Source of the DNA: Pseudomonas guariconensis
GTDB taxonomy: Bacteria; Pseudomonadota; Gammaproteobacteria; Pseudomonadales; Pseudomonadaceae
DNA: 64,000 bases
Assembly (NCBI RefSeq): GCF_900102675.1
Contig: NZ_FMYX01000014.1
Span: forward strand, 1-64,000
Direction: 5' to 3'
The position numbers and the translations under genes were made by a program. The notes under the pieces were generated by a model that worked only from the letters and a program-made list of their open reading frames with translations, was not told the origin of the DNA and did not search any database. This document shows positions 52,454 through 62,378 of the stretch, in pieces (the first letter of the stretch is position 1; the number at the start of each line of letters is the position of its first letter).

Positions 52454-53575
52454 TCAACCGCGATAGTAACGTTGCGCAACGAAAGGCATTTTGCTGACCT
52501 TCAAGGCAACCTGCTTGCCGCGCACTACAGCAAACAATGCGGTATCGAGCGCGGCATGTTCGCTCTCGACATATCCCATGGCGACCGGTGCACCGAGGGT
52601 CGGGCCGAAACCACCACTGCACACTTCACCGACGGTGCGTCCGTCTGCGTCGACGATCTGTGCGCCTTCGCGAACCGGGGTGCGCTCCTGCGGCAGCAGG
52701 CCAACACGCTTGCGAGCAACACTTTGCCGTTGCTGCTCGAAGATGGCGTGGGCGCCAGGGAAACCACCGGCACGTTCGCCATCGGCGCGGCGTACTTTGG
52801 AGATGGCCCACAGCAAGCTGGCCTCCACCGGCGTGGTGCTGGTGTTCATGTCGTGGCCATACAGGCACAGACCAGCTTCCAGGCGCAGCGAGTCACGGGC
52901 GCCCAAGCCGATCGGCTGTACCTCGGGCTCGGCCAGCAGTCGGCGGGCCAAGGCTTCGGCATTGGCTGCCGGGACCGAGATCTCGTAACCGTCTTCACCG
53001 GTGTAGCCCGAGCGGCTGACATAGCAGTCGGCGCCGAGCAAGGTGACAGGGCGGAACTGCATGAACGTCATGCTGGCGACTTCCGGCGCCAGGCGCTCGA
53101 GCACCTTGACCGCCGCCGGGCCTTGCAGGGCGAGCAGGGCGCGCTCCTCGAACAGCGGCTCGATCTCGCAGCGGGAGCCGATGTGCTTTTGCAGGTGGGC
53201 CAGGTCCTGGTCCTTGCAGGCAGCGTTGACCACCAGGAACAGCTCGTCGTCACCCAGGTTGGCGACCATCAGGTCGTCGAGGATGCCACCTTGCTCGTTG
53301 GTGAACATCGCGTAGCGCTGCATGCCTACCGGCAGATCGATGATGTCCACTGGCACCAGCGATTCCAAGGCCTTGGCCGCATCGCTGCCGCGCAGACGGA
53401 TCTGCCCCATGTGCGAGACGTCGAACAGACCTGCCTGCTCGCGGGTGTGCAAGTGTTCCTTGAGCACGCCCAGCGGGTACTGCACCGGCATGTCGTAGCC
53501 GGCGAACGGCACCATGCGTGCGCCCAGTTCCAGGTGCAGGGCGTGCAAGGGGGTCTTTTGCAGTGTTTCGGACAT
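52454..53575 (-). CDS. gcvT: Glycine cleavage system T protein (aminomethyltransferase)
   Basis: A 373-residue folate-dependent enzyme that releases ammonia and 5,10-methylene-THF from the aminomethyl-lipoyl arm of GcvH. Seen: ARMVPFAGYDMPVQYPLGVL, QAGLFDVSHMGQIRLRG, the SRSGYTGEDGYEISVP motif, DSLRLEAGLCLYGHDM and the C-terminal domain. ATG 53575 with GAGGAG upstream matches homologues. It is last in gcvH-gcvP-sdaA-gcvT, 26 bp after sdaA. Confidence 0.96.
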   Translation of the reverse strand: MSETLQKTPLHALHLELGARMVPFAGYDMPVQYPLGVLKEHLHTREQAGLFDVSHMGQIRLRGSDAAKALESLVPVDIIDLPVGMQRYAMFTNEQGGILDDLMVANLGDDELFLVVNAACKDQDLAHLQKHIGSRCEIEPLFEERALLALQGPAAVKVLERLAPEVASMTFMQFRPVTLLGADCYVSRSGYTGEDGYEISVPAANAEALARRLLAEPEVQPIGLGARDSLRLEAGLCLYGHDMNTSTTPVEASLLWAISKVRRADGERAGGFPGAHAIFEQQRQSVARKRVGLLPQERTPVREGAQIVDADGRTVGEVCSGGFGPTLGAPVAMGYVESEHAALDTALFAVVRGKQVALKVSKMPFVAQRYYRG

Positions 53576-53601
53576 CGGTGACTCCTCGTTTTTTGTTCGG
53601 G

Positions 53602-54978
<1,377 letters not shown>

Positions 54979-55017
54979 GGTGACCTCCTGCCAGATTGAT
55001 TGGGCGGACGGTGAGCT

Positions 55018-55094
55018 CTGTGGGAGCAGGTTTACCCGCGAATGCGGCGGTTAAGCCACCCTCCATGTGCGGATAACCCCGCGCCCACAGGCCG
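55018..55094. repeat. Inverted pair of REP elements (gcvP-sdaA)
   Basis: CTGTGGGAGCAGGTTTACCC (from 55018) and the opposite unit TGCGGATAACCCCGCGCCCA (from 55068) are a facing REP pair within the 144-bp gap between gcvP and sdaA. Such hairpins inside an operon can alter mRNA stability of upstream relative to downstream genes. Confidence 0.8.
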
Positions 55095-55122
55095 CCACCC
55101 AAGTCAGGTGGCGCAAGGGCTA

Positions 55123-57978
55123 TCAGGCGTCCTGGTAGCTCTCGATCGACGGGCACGCGCAGACCAGATTACGGTCGCCGAACACGTTGTCGACCCGACC
55201 CACCGGCGGCCAGTACTTGGCCTCCACCAGACTCGGCAGCGGGTACACCGCCTGCTCACGGCTGTAACCGTGGGCCCACTCGCCGACCAGCTCCGCCGCG
55301 GTGTGCGGGGCGTTCTTCAGCGGGTTGTCGTCCTTGTCCAGAGTGCCGTTCTCGACCGCGCGGATTTCCTCACGGATCTGGATCATTGCGTCACAGAAAC
55401 GGTCCAGTTCTTCCTTGGACTCACTTTCGGTCGGTTCGATCATCAGGGTGCCGGCCACCGGGAAGGACATGGTCGGGGCGTGGAAGCCGAAGTCGATCAG
55501 GCGCTTGGCCACGTCGTCGACACTGATGCCGCTGGTGTCCTTGAGCGGGCGAAGGTCCAGGATGCATTCATGGGCGACCAGGCCATTGCCGCCGGTATAG
55601 AGGACAGGATAGTGCTCTTCCAGGCGGCGGGCGATGTAGTTGGCATTGAGGATCGCCATCTGCGAGGCGCGTTTGAGGCCCGCGCCGCCCATCATGCGGA
55701 TATACATCCAGGTGATCGGCAGGATGCTGGCGCTGCCGAACGGTGCGGCGCAGACCGCGCCTTCGGTGTTCTCCAGCGTCGCATGGCCCGGCAGGAACGG
55801 CGCCAGGTGCGACTTGACACCGATCGGGCCGACGCCCGGGCCGCCACCACCGTGAGGGATGCAGAAGGTCTTGTGCAGGTTCAGGTGCGAGACGTCGCCG
55901 CCGAACTTGCCGGGGGCGCACAGGCCGACCATGGCGTTCATGTTGGCGCCGTCGATGTACACCTGGCCGCCGTTGTCGTGGATGATCGCGCAGATCTCGC
56001 CGATCGCTTCCTCGAACACGCCGTGGGTCGACGGGTAGGTGATCATGATCGCGGCGAGGCGGTCACGGTGTTCGATGGCCTTGGCGCGCAGGTCCTCGAC
56101 ATCGACGTTGCCGCGGGCGTCACAGGCGGTGACCACCACGCGCATGCCAGCCATGTGGGCGGTGGCAGGGTTGGTGCCGTGGGCCGAGGAGGGGATCAGG
56201 CAGATGTCGCGATGGCCTTCGCCGCGGCTGCGGTGATAGGCGCGGATCGCCAGTAGGCCTGCGTACTCGCCTTGGGAACCGGCGTTCGGCTGCAGCGACA
56301 CGGCGTCATAGCCGGTGGCGGCGCAGAGCATGGCTTCCAGCTCGGTGGTCATCTGCAGATAGCCCTGGCTCTGCTCGGCAGGCGCGAACGGGTGCAGGTT
56401 GCCGAATTCCGCCCAGGTCACCGGGATCATTTCGCTGGCGGCGTTGAGCTTCATGGTGCACGAGCCCAGCGGGATCATGCTGCGGTCCAGCGCCAGGTCC
56501 TTGTCGGCCAGGCGGCGCAGGTAGCGCATCAGTTCGGTTTCGCTGTGGTAGCGGTTGAACACCGGATGCTCGAGGATCGCCGACTGGCGCAGCAGTGCGG
56601 CCGGCAGGCGCGAGGCAGTGGTGGCGGCCAAGCTGTCGAACGCCGGTACTGCCTTGCCTTCGGCGAACAGGCGCCACAGGGTCTCGACGTCGGCCTGGGT
56701 GCTGGTTTCGTCCAGAGACAGGCCCAGATGGGCGGCATCGATCTGGCGCAGGTTGATGCGCTGGGCGCGGGCCAGTTCATGCAGGCGGGCGGTGGCATCA
56801 CCGGTGGCCAGGGTCAGGGTGTCGAAGTAGGCGCGGGTGACGACCTTGACGCCCAACTGCTCGAACCCGGCGGCCAGGATCGCGGTCAGGGCGTGGGTGC
56901 GTTCGGCAATGCGCTTGAGGCCAGCCGGGCCGTGGTACACAGCGAACATGCTGGCGATGTTGGCCAGCAGCACCTGGGCGGTGCAGATGTTGCTGGTGGC
57001 CTTTTCGCGGCGGATGTGCTGTTCGCGGGTCTGCATGGCCAGACGCAGGGCTGTCTTGCCGAAACGGTCGATCGAAACGCCCACCAGACGGCCTGGCATG
57101 TCGCGCTTGAAGGCGTCGCGGGTAGCGAAGTACGCCGCGTGCGGGCCACCGAAGCCCAGCGGCACACCGAAGCGCTGGGCGCTGCCGATGGCGACGTCGG
57201 CGTCGAATTCACCGGGCGGCGTGAGCAGGGTCAGGGCCAGCAGGTCGGCGGCCACGGCCACCAGGGCGTTGGCGCCATGGAAGCGCTGTACCAGCTCGCG
57301 GTAGTCGAATACGTCGCCATTGCTGGCCGGGTATTGCAGCAGAGCACCGAAGAAGCTGCTGACATCGGTCAGTTCACGCTCGTCGCCAACCACCACTTCG
57401 ATACCCAGCGGTTCAGCACGGGTGCGCAGCACGTCAAGGGTCTGCGGATGGCAATGGCTGGAAGCGAAGAAGGCATGGCCGGCCTTGTTCTTCGACAGGC
57501 GCTTGCAGAAGGTCATGGCTTCGGCGGCGGCGGTGGCTTCATCGAGCAGCGAGGCGTTGGCGATCGGCAGACCGGTCAGGTCACTGATCAAGGTCTGGAA
57601 ATTGAGCAGCGCTTCCAGGCGGCCTTGGGAGATCTCTGGCTGGTAGGGGGTGTAGGCGGTGTACCAGGCCGGGTTTTCCAGCAGGTTGCGCAGGATCGGT
57701 GCGGGGGTATGGGTGTTGTAGTAGCCCTGGCCGATGTAGTTCTTGAACAGTTGGTTCTTACCGGCGATGGCTTTGAGGTCGGCGAGGGCATCGGCCTCGC
57801 TCTGGCCGTCGTGGCCGCCGAGCACGCTGGTGCCTTTGATGCTGTCAGGGATGACCGCAGCGGTCATGGCTTGCAGCGACTCGAAGCCCAGGGCGGCGAG
57901 CATGGCCTGCTCATCGGCGCTGCGTGGGCCGATGTGGCGAGCGATGAATTCATTGGCGGTGCCGAGGTTGATGGTCAT
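55123..57978 (-). CDS. gcvP: Glycine dehydrogenase (decarboxylating), GcvP
   Basis: A 951-residue PLP enzyme, the P protein in single-chain (fused P1-P2) form. It decarboxylates glycine and loads the aminomethyl group on lipoyl-GcvH. Start MTINLGTANEFIARHIGPRS; the PLP lysine is Lys703 in HLNLHKTFCIPHGGGGPGVG; substrate loop IPLGSCTMKLNAASEM is intact. It is 9 bp after gcvH. Length is normal. Confidence 0.97.
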   Translation of the reverse strand: MTINLGTANEFIARHIGPRSADEQAMLAALGFESLQAMTAAVIPDSIKGTSVLGGHDGQSEADALADLKAIAGKNQLFKNYIGQGYYNTHTPAPILRNLLENPAWYTAYTPYQPEISQGRLEALLNFQTLISDLTGLPIANASLLDEATAAAEAMTFCKRLSKNKAGHAFFASSHCHPQTLDVLRTRAEPLGIEVVVGDERELTDVSSFFGALLQYPASNGDVFDYRELVQRFHGANALVAVAADLLALTLLTPPGEFDADVAIGSAQRFGVPLGFGGPHAAYFATRDAFKRDMPGRLVGVSIDRFGKTALRLAMQTREQHIRREKATSNICTAQVLLANIASMFAVYHGPAGLKRIAERTHALTAILAAGFEQLGVKVVTRAYFDTLTLATGDATARLHELARAQRINLRQIDAAHLGLSLDETSTQADVETLWRLFAEGKAVPAFDSLAATTASRLPAALLRQSAILEHPVFNRYHSETELMRYLRRLADKDLALDRSMIPLGSCTMKLNAASEMIPVTWAEFGNLHPFAPAEQSQGYLQMTTELEAMLCAATGYDAVSLQPNAGSQGEYAGLLAIRAYHRSRGEGHRDICLIPSSAHGTNPATAHMAGMRVVVTACDARGNVDVEDLRAKAIEHRDRLAAIMITYPSTHGVFEEAIGEICAIIHDNGGQVYIDGANMNAMVGLCAPGKFGGDVSHLNLHKTFCIPHGGGGPGVGPIGVKSHLAPFLPGHATLENTEGAVCAAPFGSASILPITWMYIRMMGGAGLKRASQMAILNANYIARRLEEHYPVLYTGGNGLVAHECILDLRPLKDTSGISVDDVAKRLIDFGFHAPTMSFPVAGTLMIEPTESESKEELDRFCDAMIQIREEIRAVENGTLDKDDNPLKNAPHTAAELVGEWAHGYSREQAVYPLPSLVEAKYWPPVGRVDNVFGDRNLVCACPSIESYQDA

Positions 57979-57987
57979 GGCAGGTCC

Positions 57988-58371
57988 TCAGGCGTCGTCG
58001 TTGGCGTTGAGCAGGCGGTCATAGGCGCCTTGGTCGAGCAGGCCACTGATGGCGCTGGCATCGGCGGGGATGAAACGGAAGAACCAGCCTTCGCCCATCG
58101 GGTCTTCGTTGACCAGTTCAGGGCTTGCGTCGAGCTGGTCGTTGACTGCGACCACTTCGCCGGCCAATGGCATGTAGACGCCGCTGGCGGCTTTCACCGA
58201 TTCCACGGTGGAGGCTTCTGCGCCTTTGTCGTAGTGCTGCAGTTCCGGCAGTTGCACGAAAACCACATCGCCGAGGGCATTCTGGGCGTAGGCGGTGATG
58301 CCCACGGTGACGCTGCCGTCAGCTTCGACGCGCAGCCATTCGTGATCTTCGGTGAAACGCAACTCGCTCAT
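57988..58371 (-). CDS. gcvH: Glycine cleavage system H protein
   Basis: A 127-residue lipoyl carrier that shuttles the aminomethyl group among P, T and L proteins. The lipoylated residue is Lys60 in STVESVKAASGVYMPLAGEV. ATG 58371 (GGATCC(C)CC-type spacer, weak ribosome site) matches homologue starts (MSELRFTEDHEWLRVE). It is first in the operon; a sigma-54-type promoter lies about 65 bp upstream of its ATG. Confidence 0.96.
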   Translation of the reverse strand: MSELRFTEDHEWLRVEADGSVTVGITAYAQNALGDVVFVQLPELQHYDKGAEASTVESVKAASGVYMPLAGEVVAVNDQLDASPELVNEDPMGEGWFFRFIPADASAISGLLDQGAYDRLLNANDDA

Positions 58372-58435
58372 GGGGGATCCTCGCGAAGCAGGGAAGTGGG
58401 CACGGTGGTTCCGCGCTCTTGGTTGTAATTCCCGT

Positions 58436-58451
58436 AGCAATAATGCGGCCA
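58436..58451 (-). promoter_or_regulatory. Sigma-54 (-24/-12) promoter of the gcvH operon
   Basis: Reading the minus strand, TGGCCGC-ATTA-TTGCT matches the -24/-12 consensus, with GG and GC separated by exactly 10 bp. A transcript would start near 58424, about 53 bp before the gcvH ATG. In P. aeruginosa the homologous gcvH2 operon is sigma-54 dependent and activated by the TyrR-like protein GcsR. Confidence 0.8.
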
Positions 58452-58596
58452 AGTCACTCCAGGCCTTGTAAATCAGGGGGTGAGTCCGAATGTGCGTGCG
58501 CTTAGGTCATCTGCCTGTAATGAAATCGCTACGCAGCAGTGACGATTGAAAAGCCTTGTCGGATCAAACCGTTGCGTAGACGGTGTCAACGCGCCG

Positions 58597-58633
58597 TGTA
58601 TCGATTTCAATACGTCGTATCGAAATCGATACG
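58597..58633. promoter_or_regulatory. Two tandem TyrR/GcsR-like activator dyads
   Basis: Site A (58597-58603, 58608-58614) reads TGTATCG-N4-CAATACG; site B (58616-58622, 58627-58633) reads CGTATCG-N4-CGATACG, the latter a 7-bp perfect dyad. They are 19 bp apart centre to centre and lie 150-200 bp upstream of the -24/-12 promoter, the usual place for enhancer-binding proteins. The form NGTANCG-N4-CG/ANTNCG resembles what I recall of GcsR sites. Confidence 0.65.
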
Positions 58634-58805
58634 GTTGCGGCGGTGTCCTGTTTCCGATCGCGGCTATCCTGTTGATTTTTGTCCGGTCCGGATTAATGTA
58701 ACGCGACAATTCAGAAGCCTCGATGATCGCCTCGAGCGCGGCTGCGCGCGGATCCCGCCGCACGTCGCCGGAGGGTCTGACGGCGCTCTCATACGAGGAA
58801 ACCCT

Positions 58806-60176
58806 ATGGTCAAGAGACCCAGCGCGGTAAGCGAACAGTCGGCGTCGCATGCTGCCCGGCAGCCGGTCGGTTGGTTCGAAGCCTTCCTGTTCTGGCTCAA
58901 GCTAGGGTTCATCAGCTTTGGCGGGCCGGCTGGACAGATCTCGATCATGCATCAGGAGCTGGTGGAGCGGCGGCGCTGGATCAGCGAAAAACGCTTTTTG
59001 CATGCGTTGAACTACTGCATGTTGTTGCCAGGCCCCGAGGCGCAGCAACTGGCCACTTACATCGGTTGGCTGATGCATCGCTCTTGGGGTGGGTTGATCG
59101 CTGGCGCCCTGTTCGTGCTGCCTTCGTTGTTCATCCTGATCGGCTTGTCTTGGGTCTACATTGCTTTCGGTGAAGTGCCTGTGGTGGCGGGGATTTTCTA
59201 CGGCATCAAGCCCGCGGTGACGGCGATCGTCGTGCACGCGGCTCACCGGATCGGCTCGCGTGCGCTCAAGAACGGCTGGCTATGGGCCATGGCTGCGGCG
59301 TCATTCGTGGCCATCTTCGCGCTCAACGTGCCGTTCCCGCTGATCGTGCTGGTGGCGGGGATCATCGGCTACCTGGGCGGGCGATTCGCGCCGAGCACGT
59401 TCGTGATCGGTGGTGGACATGGCGCGGCCAAGAGCAACCATGGGCCGGCGGTGATCGATGACGATACCCCCACGCCCGCACATGCACGTTTTCAGTGGAA
59501 GCATCTGTTGCGCCTGGTTGTGATCGGAGCGGTGCTCTGGACTCTGCCCATGGCGCTTCTGACGCTCTCGTTTGGCTGGAGTGGAACCCTCACGCAGATG
59601 GGCTGGTTCTTCACCAAGGCCGCGCTGATGACGTTTGGCGGCGCCTACGCGGTGCTGCCGTACGTCTACCAGGGCGCTGTCGGGCATTACGGTTGGCTCA
59701 CGCCCACCCAGATGATCGATGGGCTTGCCCTGGGGGAAACCACGCCAGGCCCACTGATCATGGTGGTTGCTTTCGTTGGCTTCATCGGCGGGTATGTGTA
59801 TCCGATGTTTGGCGCTGAGCACCCGTTTCTCGCCGGAGCAGTGGCGGCGAGCCTGGTCACCTGGTTCACCTTTTTGCCGTCATTTTTGTTCATTCTCGCC
59901 GGCGGCCCGGTGGTGGAATCGACGCACAACGAGATCAAGTTCACAGCGCCGCTGACCGGCATCACGGCTGCTGTGGTGGGCGTCATTCTCAACCTGGCGC
60001 TGTTCTTCGGTTACCACGTGCTTTGGCCGCAGGGCTTCAGTGGTGCATTCGATTGGCCGTCTGCGCTGATCGCCATCGCTGCGGCCATCGCGCTGTTTCG
60101 CTTCAAGCGTGGTGTCATTCAAGTGCTGCTGGCGTGCGCATTGGTAGGGTTGGCGGTGCACTTGCTGCGCACGTGA
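58806..60176 (+). CDS. chrA: Chromate transporter ChrA (long-chain CHR family)
   Basis: A 456-residue two-domain CHR protein that exports chromate from the cytoplasm. Each half carries the CHR motifs: FLFWLKLGFISFGGPAGQIS with LLPGPEAQQLATYIGW in the first, and FFTKAALMTFGGAYAVLPYV with LALGETTPGPLIMVVAFVG in the second. Ten or more membrane segments are expected. GAGGAAACCCT precedes ATG 58806. It is alone on the + strand; no chrB or chrC accompanies it, so it may be a constitutive chromosomal homologue. Confidence 0.9.
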   Translation: MVKRPSAVSEQSASHAARQPVGWFEAFLFWLKLGFISFGGPAGQISIMHQELVERRRWISEKRFLHALNYCMLLPGPEAQQLATYIGWLMHRSWGGLIAGALFVLPSLFILIGLSWVYIAFGEVPVVAGIFYGIKPAVTAIVVHAAHRIGSRALKNGWLWAMAAASFVAIFALNVPFPLIVLVAGIIGYLGGRFAPSTFVIGGGHGAAKSNHGPAVIDDDTPTPAHARFQWKHLLRLVVIGAVLWTLPMALLTLSFGWSGTLTQMGWFFTKAALMTFGGAYAVLPYVYQGAVGHYGWLTPTQMIDGLALGETTPGPLIMVVAFVGFIGGYVYPMFGAEHPFLAGAVAASLVTWFTFLPSFLFILAGGPVVESTHNEIKFTAPLTGITAAVVGVILNLALFFGYHVLWPQGFSGAFDWPSALIAIAAAIALFRFKRGVIQVLLACALVGLAVHLLRT

Positions 60177-60232
60177 TAGCGGTTGCCGGCCGATGTGTCG
60201 TCGGCCGGCTTGGCAGGCTTTGGCCCCTTGCC

Positions 60233-62134
60233 TCACATCTCGACCTGCGTACCGAGTTCGATCACCCGGTTCAACGGCAACTTGAAGTATCTCAGGTTGC
60301 TGTTGGCATTCTTGAGCAAGAAGGCGAACAGGTACTCACGCCACCGGGCCATGCCGATTCGCTTGGTCGCGATGACGGTTTCGCGGCTGAGGAAGTAGGT
60401 GGTACGCATGGGGCCGAAATCGAGGCCGTCGCGTTGGCATCCGCCTAGCGCCTTCGGTACGTCCGGCTCCTCCATGAAGCCAAAGTGCAGGGTCACGCGG
60501 AAGAAGCCTTCGCCGAAAGCCTCGACCTCGAAGCGTTTGTTGGCGCTGACACGCGGCTCGTCTTCGGACATGACGGTCAACAGGACAACCTGTTCATGCA
60601 GCACCTGGTTGTGCAGCAGGTTGTGCAGCAGCGCATGGGGCACCGCCTCGGCCCTGGCGGTGAGGAACACCGCCGTACCTTGTACCCGATGCGGAGGCTG
60701 GAACTGCAGGCTGGCGATGAACAGGTCGAGCGGCAGTGCGCTTTCGTCGAGTCGCTCGACGATGATCCGGCGGCCGCGCTTCCAGGTGGTCATCAGCACG
60801 AACAGGGCAACCCCGGCGATGACCGGGAAGGCTCCGCCTTGCAGGATTTTCGGCGCGTTGGCGGAAAAGTACAGGCTGTCGACCAGCAAGAAGCCCAGCA
60901 ACAAGGGAACGGCCAACCAACGCGGCGCCTTCCACAGCAACAGCACCACCGCCGATGACAGCAGCGTGGTGATCAGCATGGTGCCGGTGACGGCCACGCC
61001 ATAGGCGGCAGCCAGGGCGCTGGAGGATTCGAAGCCGATCACCAGTAGTACGACGCCGACCATCAGTGCCCAGTTCACCATACCAATGTAGATCTGGCCC
61101 TGTTCCTCGCTGGACGTGTGTTGGATGAACATGCGCGGTACATAGCCCAACTGAATCGCCTGGCGGGTGAGGGAAAAGGCGCCGGAAATCACCGCTTGTG
61201 AGGCAATGATGGTGGCAAGGGTGGCCAGCCCGACCATCGGCAACAAGGCCCAGCCGGGCGCCAGCAGATAGAACGGGTTGCGCACGGCGTCTGGGTTGCC
61301 CAGGATCAACGCGCCCTGCCCGAAGTAGTTCAGCACCAACCCGGGCAACACCAACACAAACCAGGCCCGCGCGATGGGCTTGCGGCCAAAATGCCCCATG
61401 TCGGCATAGAGCGCCTCCGCGCCGGTCAATGCCAGTACCACCGCCCCCAGAATGGCGACACCCATGCCCGGGTGGACAACGAAGAACTGCACCGCCCAAG
61501 TGGGATTGAGCGCTTGCAATACCTCGGGGCGCTGCGCGATGCCATGAACGCCAAGCGCCCCGAGCACCACGAACCACAGCACCATGATCGGCCCGAAGAG
61601 GATGCCGATGCGCGCTGTGCCGTGTCGCTGGATCATGAACAGCGCGACCAGTACCACCACCGAGACGGGCACGACCCAATGCTCGATGCCATCGAAGGCC
61701 AGTTGCAGCCCTTCGACCGCCGACAGCACGGAAATCGCTGGAGTGATCATGCTGTCGCCATAGAACAAGGCAGCGCCGAACAGGCCGAGCAACACCAGCA
61801 CCCGGCTCAGTCGCGCATAAGGCGCCGCGGCCCGGTGCGCCAGCGCCGTCAGGGCCATGATGCCGCCTTCGCCCTGGTTGTCGGCCCGCAGGATGAACAA
61901 CACGTATTTGATCGAGACGACCCAGATCAACGACCAGAACACTAACGACAGCACGCCCAATACGCCGGCTGCGTTGACCTGGACGCCATAGTGGCCTGAG
62001 AAGACTTCTTTGAGGGTGTACAACGGGCTGGTACCGATGTCGCCATACACCACGCCGACTGCGGCAACGAGCATGCCGACGCCTGAGGTTTTGCTGGGAA
62101 GGGTTTGATGTGCAGTGGTCGCAGTCTGGCTCAC
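60233..62134 (-). CDS. kup: Low-affinity potassium transporter Kup (TrkD)
   Basis: A 633-residue KUP/HAK potassium-proton symporter. About twelve N-terminal helices (VGMLVAAVGVVYGDIGTSPL, YTLKEVFSGHYGV, then EALYADMGHFGR), and a cytosolic C-terminal domain from about residue 460 (FLTARAEAVPHALLHNLLHN). The YGDIGTSPLY motif is characteristic. A long hairpin lies between gltS and this gene. PtsN, encoded at 22.6 kb, is known to affect potassium transport in other species, though not necessarily through Kup. Confidence 0.95.
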   Translation of the reverse strand: MSQTATTAHQTLPSKTSGVGMLVAAVGVVYGDIGTSPLYTLKEVFSGHYGVQVNAAGVLGVLSLVFWSLIWVVSIKYVLFILRADNQGEGGIMALTALAHRAAAPYARLSRVLVLLGLFGAALFYGDSMITPAISVLSAVEGLQLAFDGIEHWVVPVSVVVLVALFMIQRHGTARIGILFGPIMVLWFVVLGALGVHGIAQRPEVLQALNPTWAVQFFVVHPGMGVAILGAVVLALTGAEALYADMGHFGRKPIARAWFVLVLPGLVLNYFGQGALILGNPDAVRNPFYLLAPGWALLPMVGLATLATIIASQAVISGAFSLTRQAIQLGYVPRMFIQHTSSEEQGQIYIGMVNWALMVGVVLLVIGFESSSALAAAYGVAVTGTMLITTLLSSAVVLLLWKAPRWLAVPLLLGFLLVDSLYFSANAPKILQGGAFPVIAGVALFVLMTTWKRGRRIIVERLDESALPLDLFIASLQFQPPHRVQGTAVFLTARAEAVPHALLHNLLHNQVLHEQVVLLTVMSEDEPRVSANKRFEVEAFGEGFFRVTLHFGFMEEPDVPKALGGCQRDGLDFGPMRTTYFLSRETVIATKRIGMARWREYLFAFLLKNANSNLRYFKLPLNRVIELGTQVEM

Positions 62135-62199
62135 GGATGACTTCTCTGGACGGGCGGGTCGAGAGCGCGTGCCTTCCCTATGCTGCGCGCTTCCCTGGC

Positions 62200-62259
62200 G
62201 CCTGAACGGTCCATGCTGGCGCTACGCAGAGGCGCAACGCCGGCATGGACCGTTCAAGC
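62200..62259. repeat. Long inverted repeat (hairpin) between gltS and kup
   Basis: Arms 62200-62221 and 62238-62259 (22 nt) pair with only two mismatches; the inner 14 bases TGAACGGTCCATGC are perfect. The loop is 16 nt. There is no T-run on either side, so it is not an ordinary terminator. It is 66 bp upstream of the kup start on the minus strand. Confidence 0.85.
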
Positions 62260-62378
62260 AGCAAGCGCAGCCAGTATCGTTTCAACTGCTTTTGGTGAGT
62301 GTAAAAAGAGCGTAAAAATTGCCGCTGCGACCAGGGCCGTCCTGCCGCTGCCGCGTGTCCCGATGATTCAGTTGGTCG

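Larger units (their letters stand above)
58372..58805. other. gcvH-chrA divergent intergenic region
   Basis: A 434-bp region with the gcvH -24/-12 promoter and activator dyads in its left and middle part. The chrA side (58640-58800) shows no promoter I can defend. An open frame continuous with chrA runs back to 58539, but it would cover the dyads and lacks a ribosome site. Confidence 0.6.

Noticed and set aside
56272..58428. 718-codon frame antisense to gcvP and gcvH
   Set aside because: Shadow frame; it also crosses the gcvH start region.
58539..58805. N-terminal extension of chrA
   Set aside because: The extension would place coding sequence over the activator dyads, begins without a ribosome site, and exceeds normal ChrA length; ATG 58806 has a good Shine-Dalgarno.
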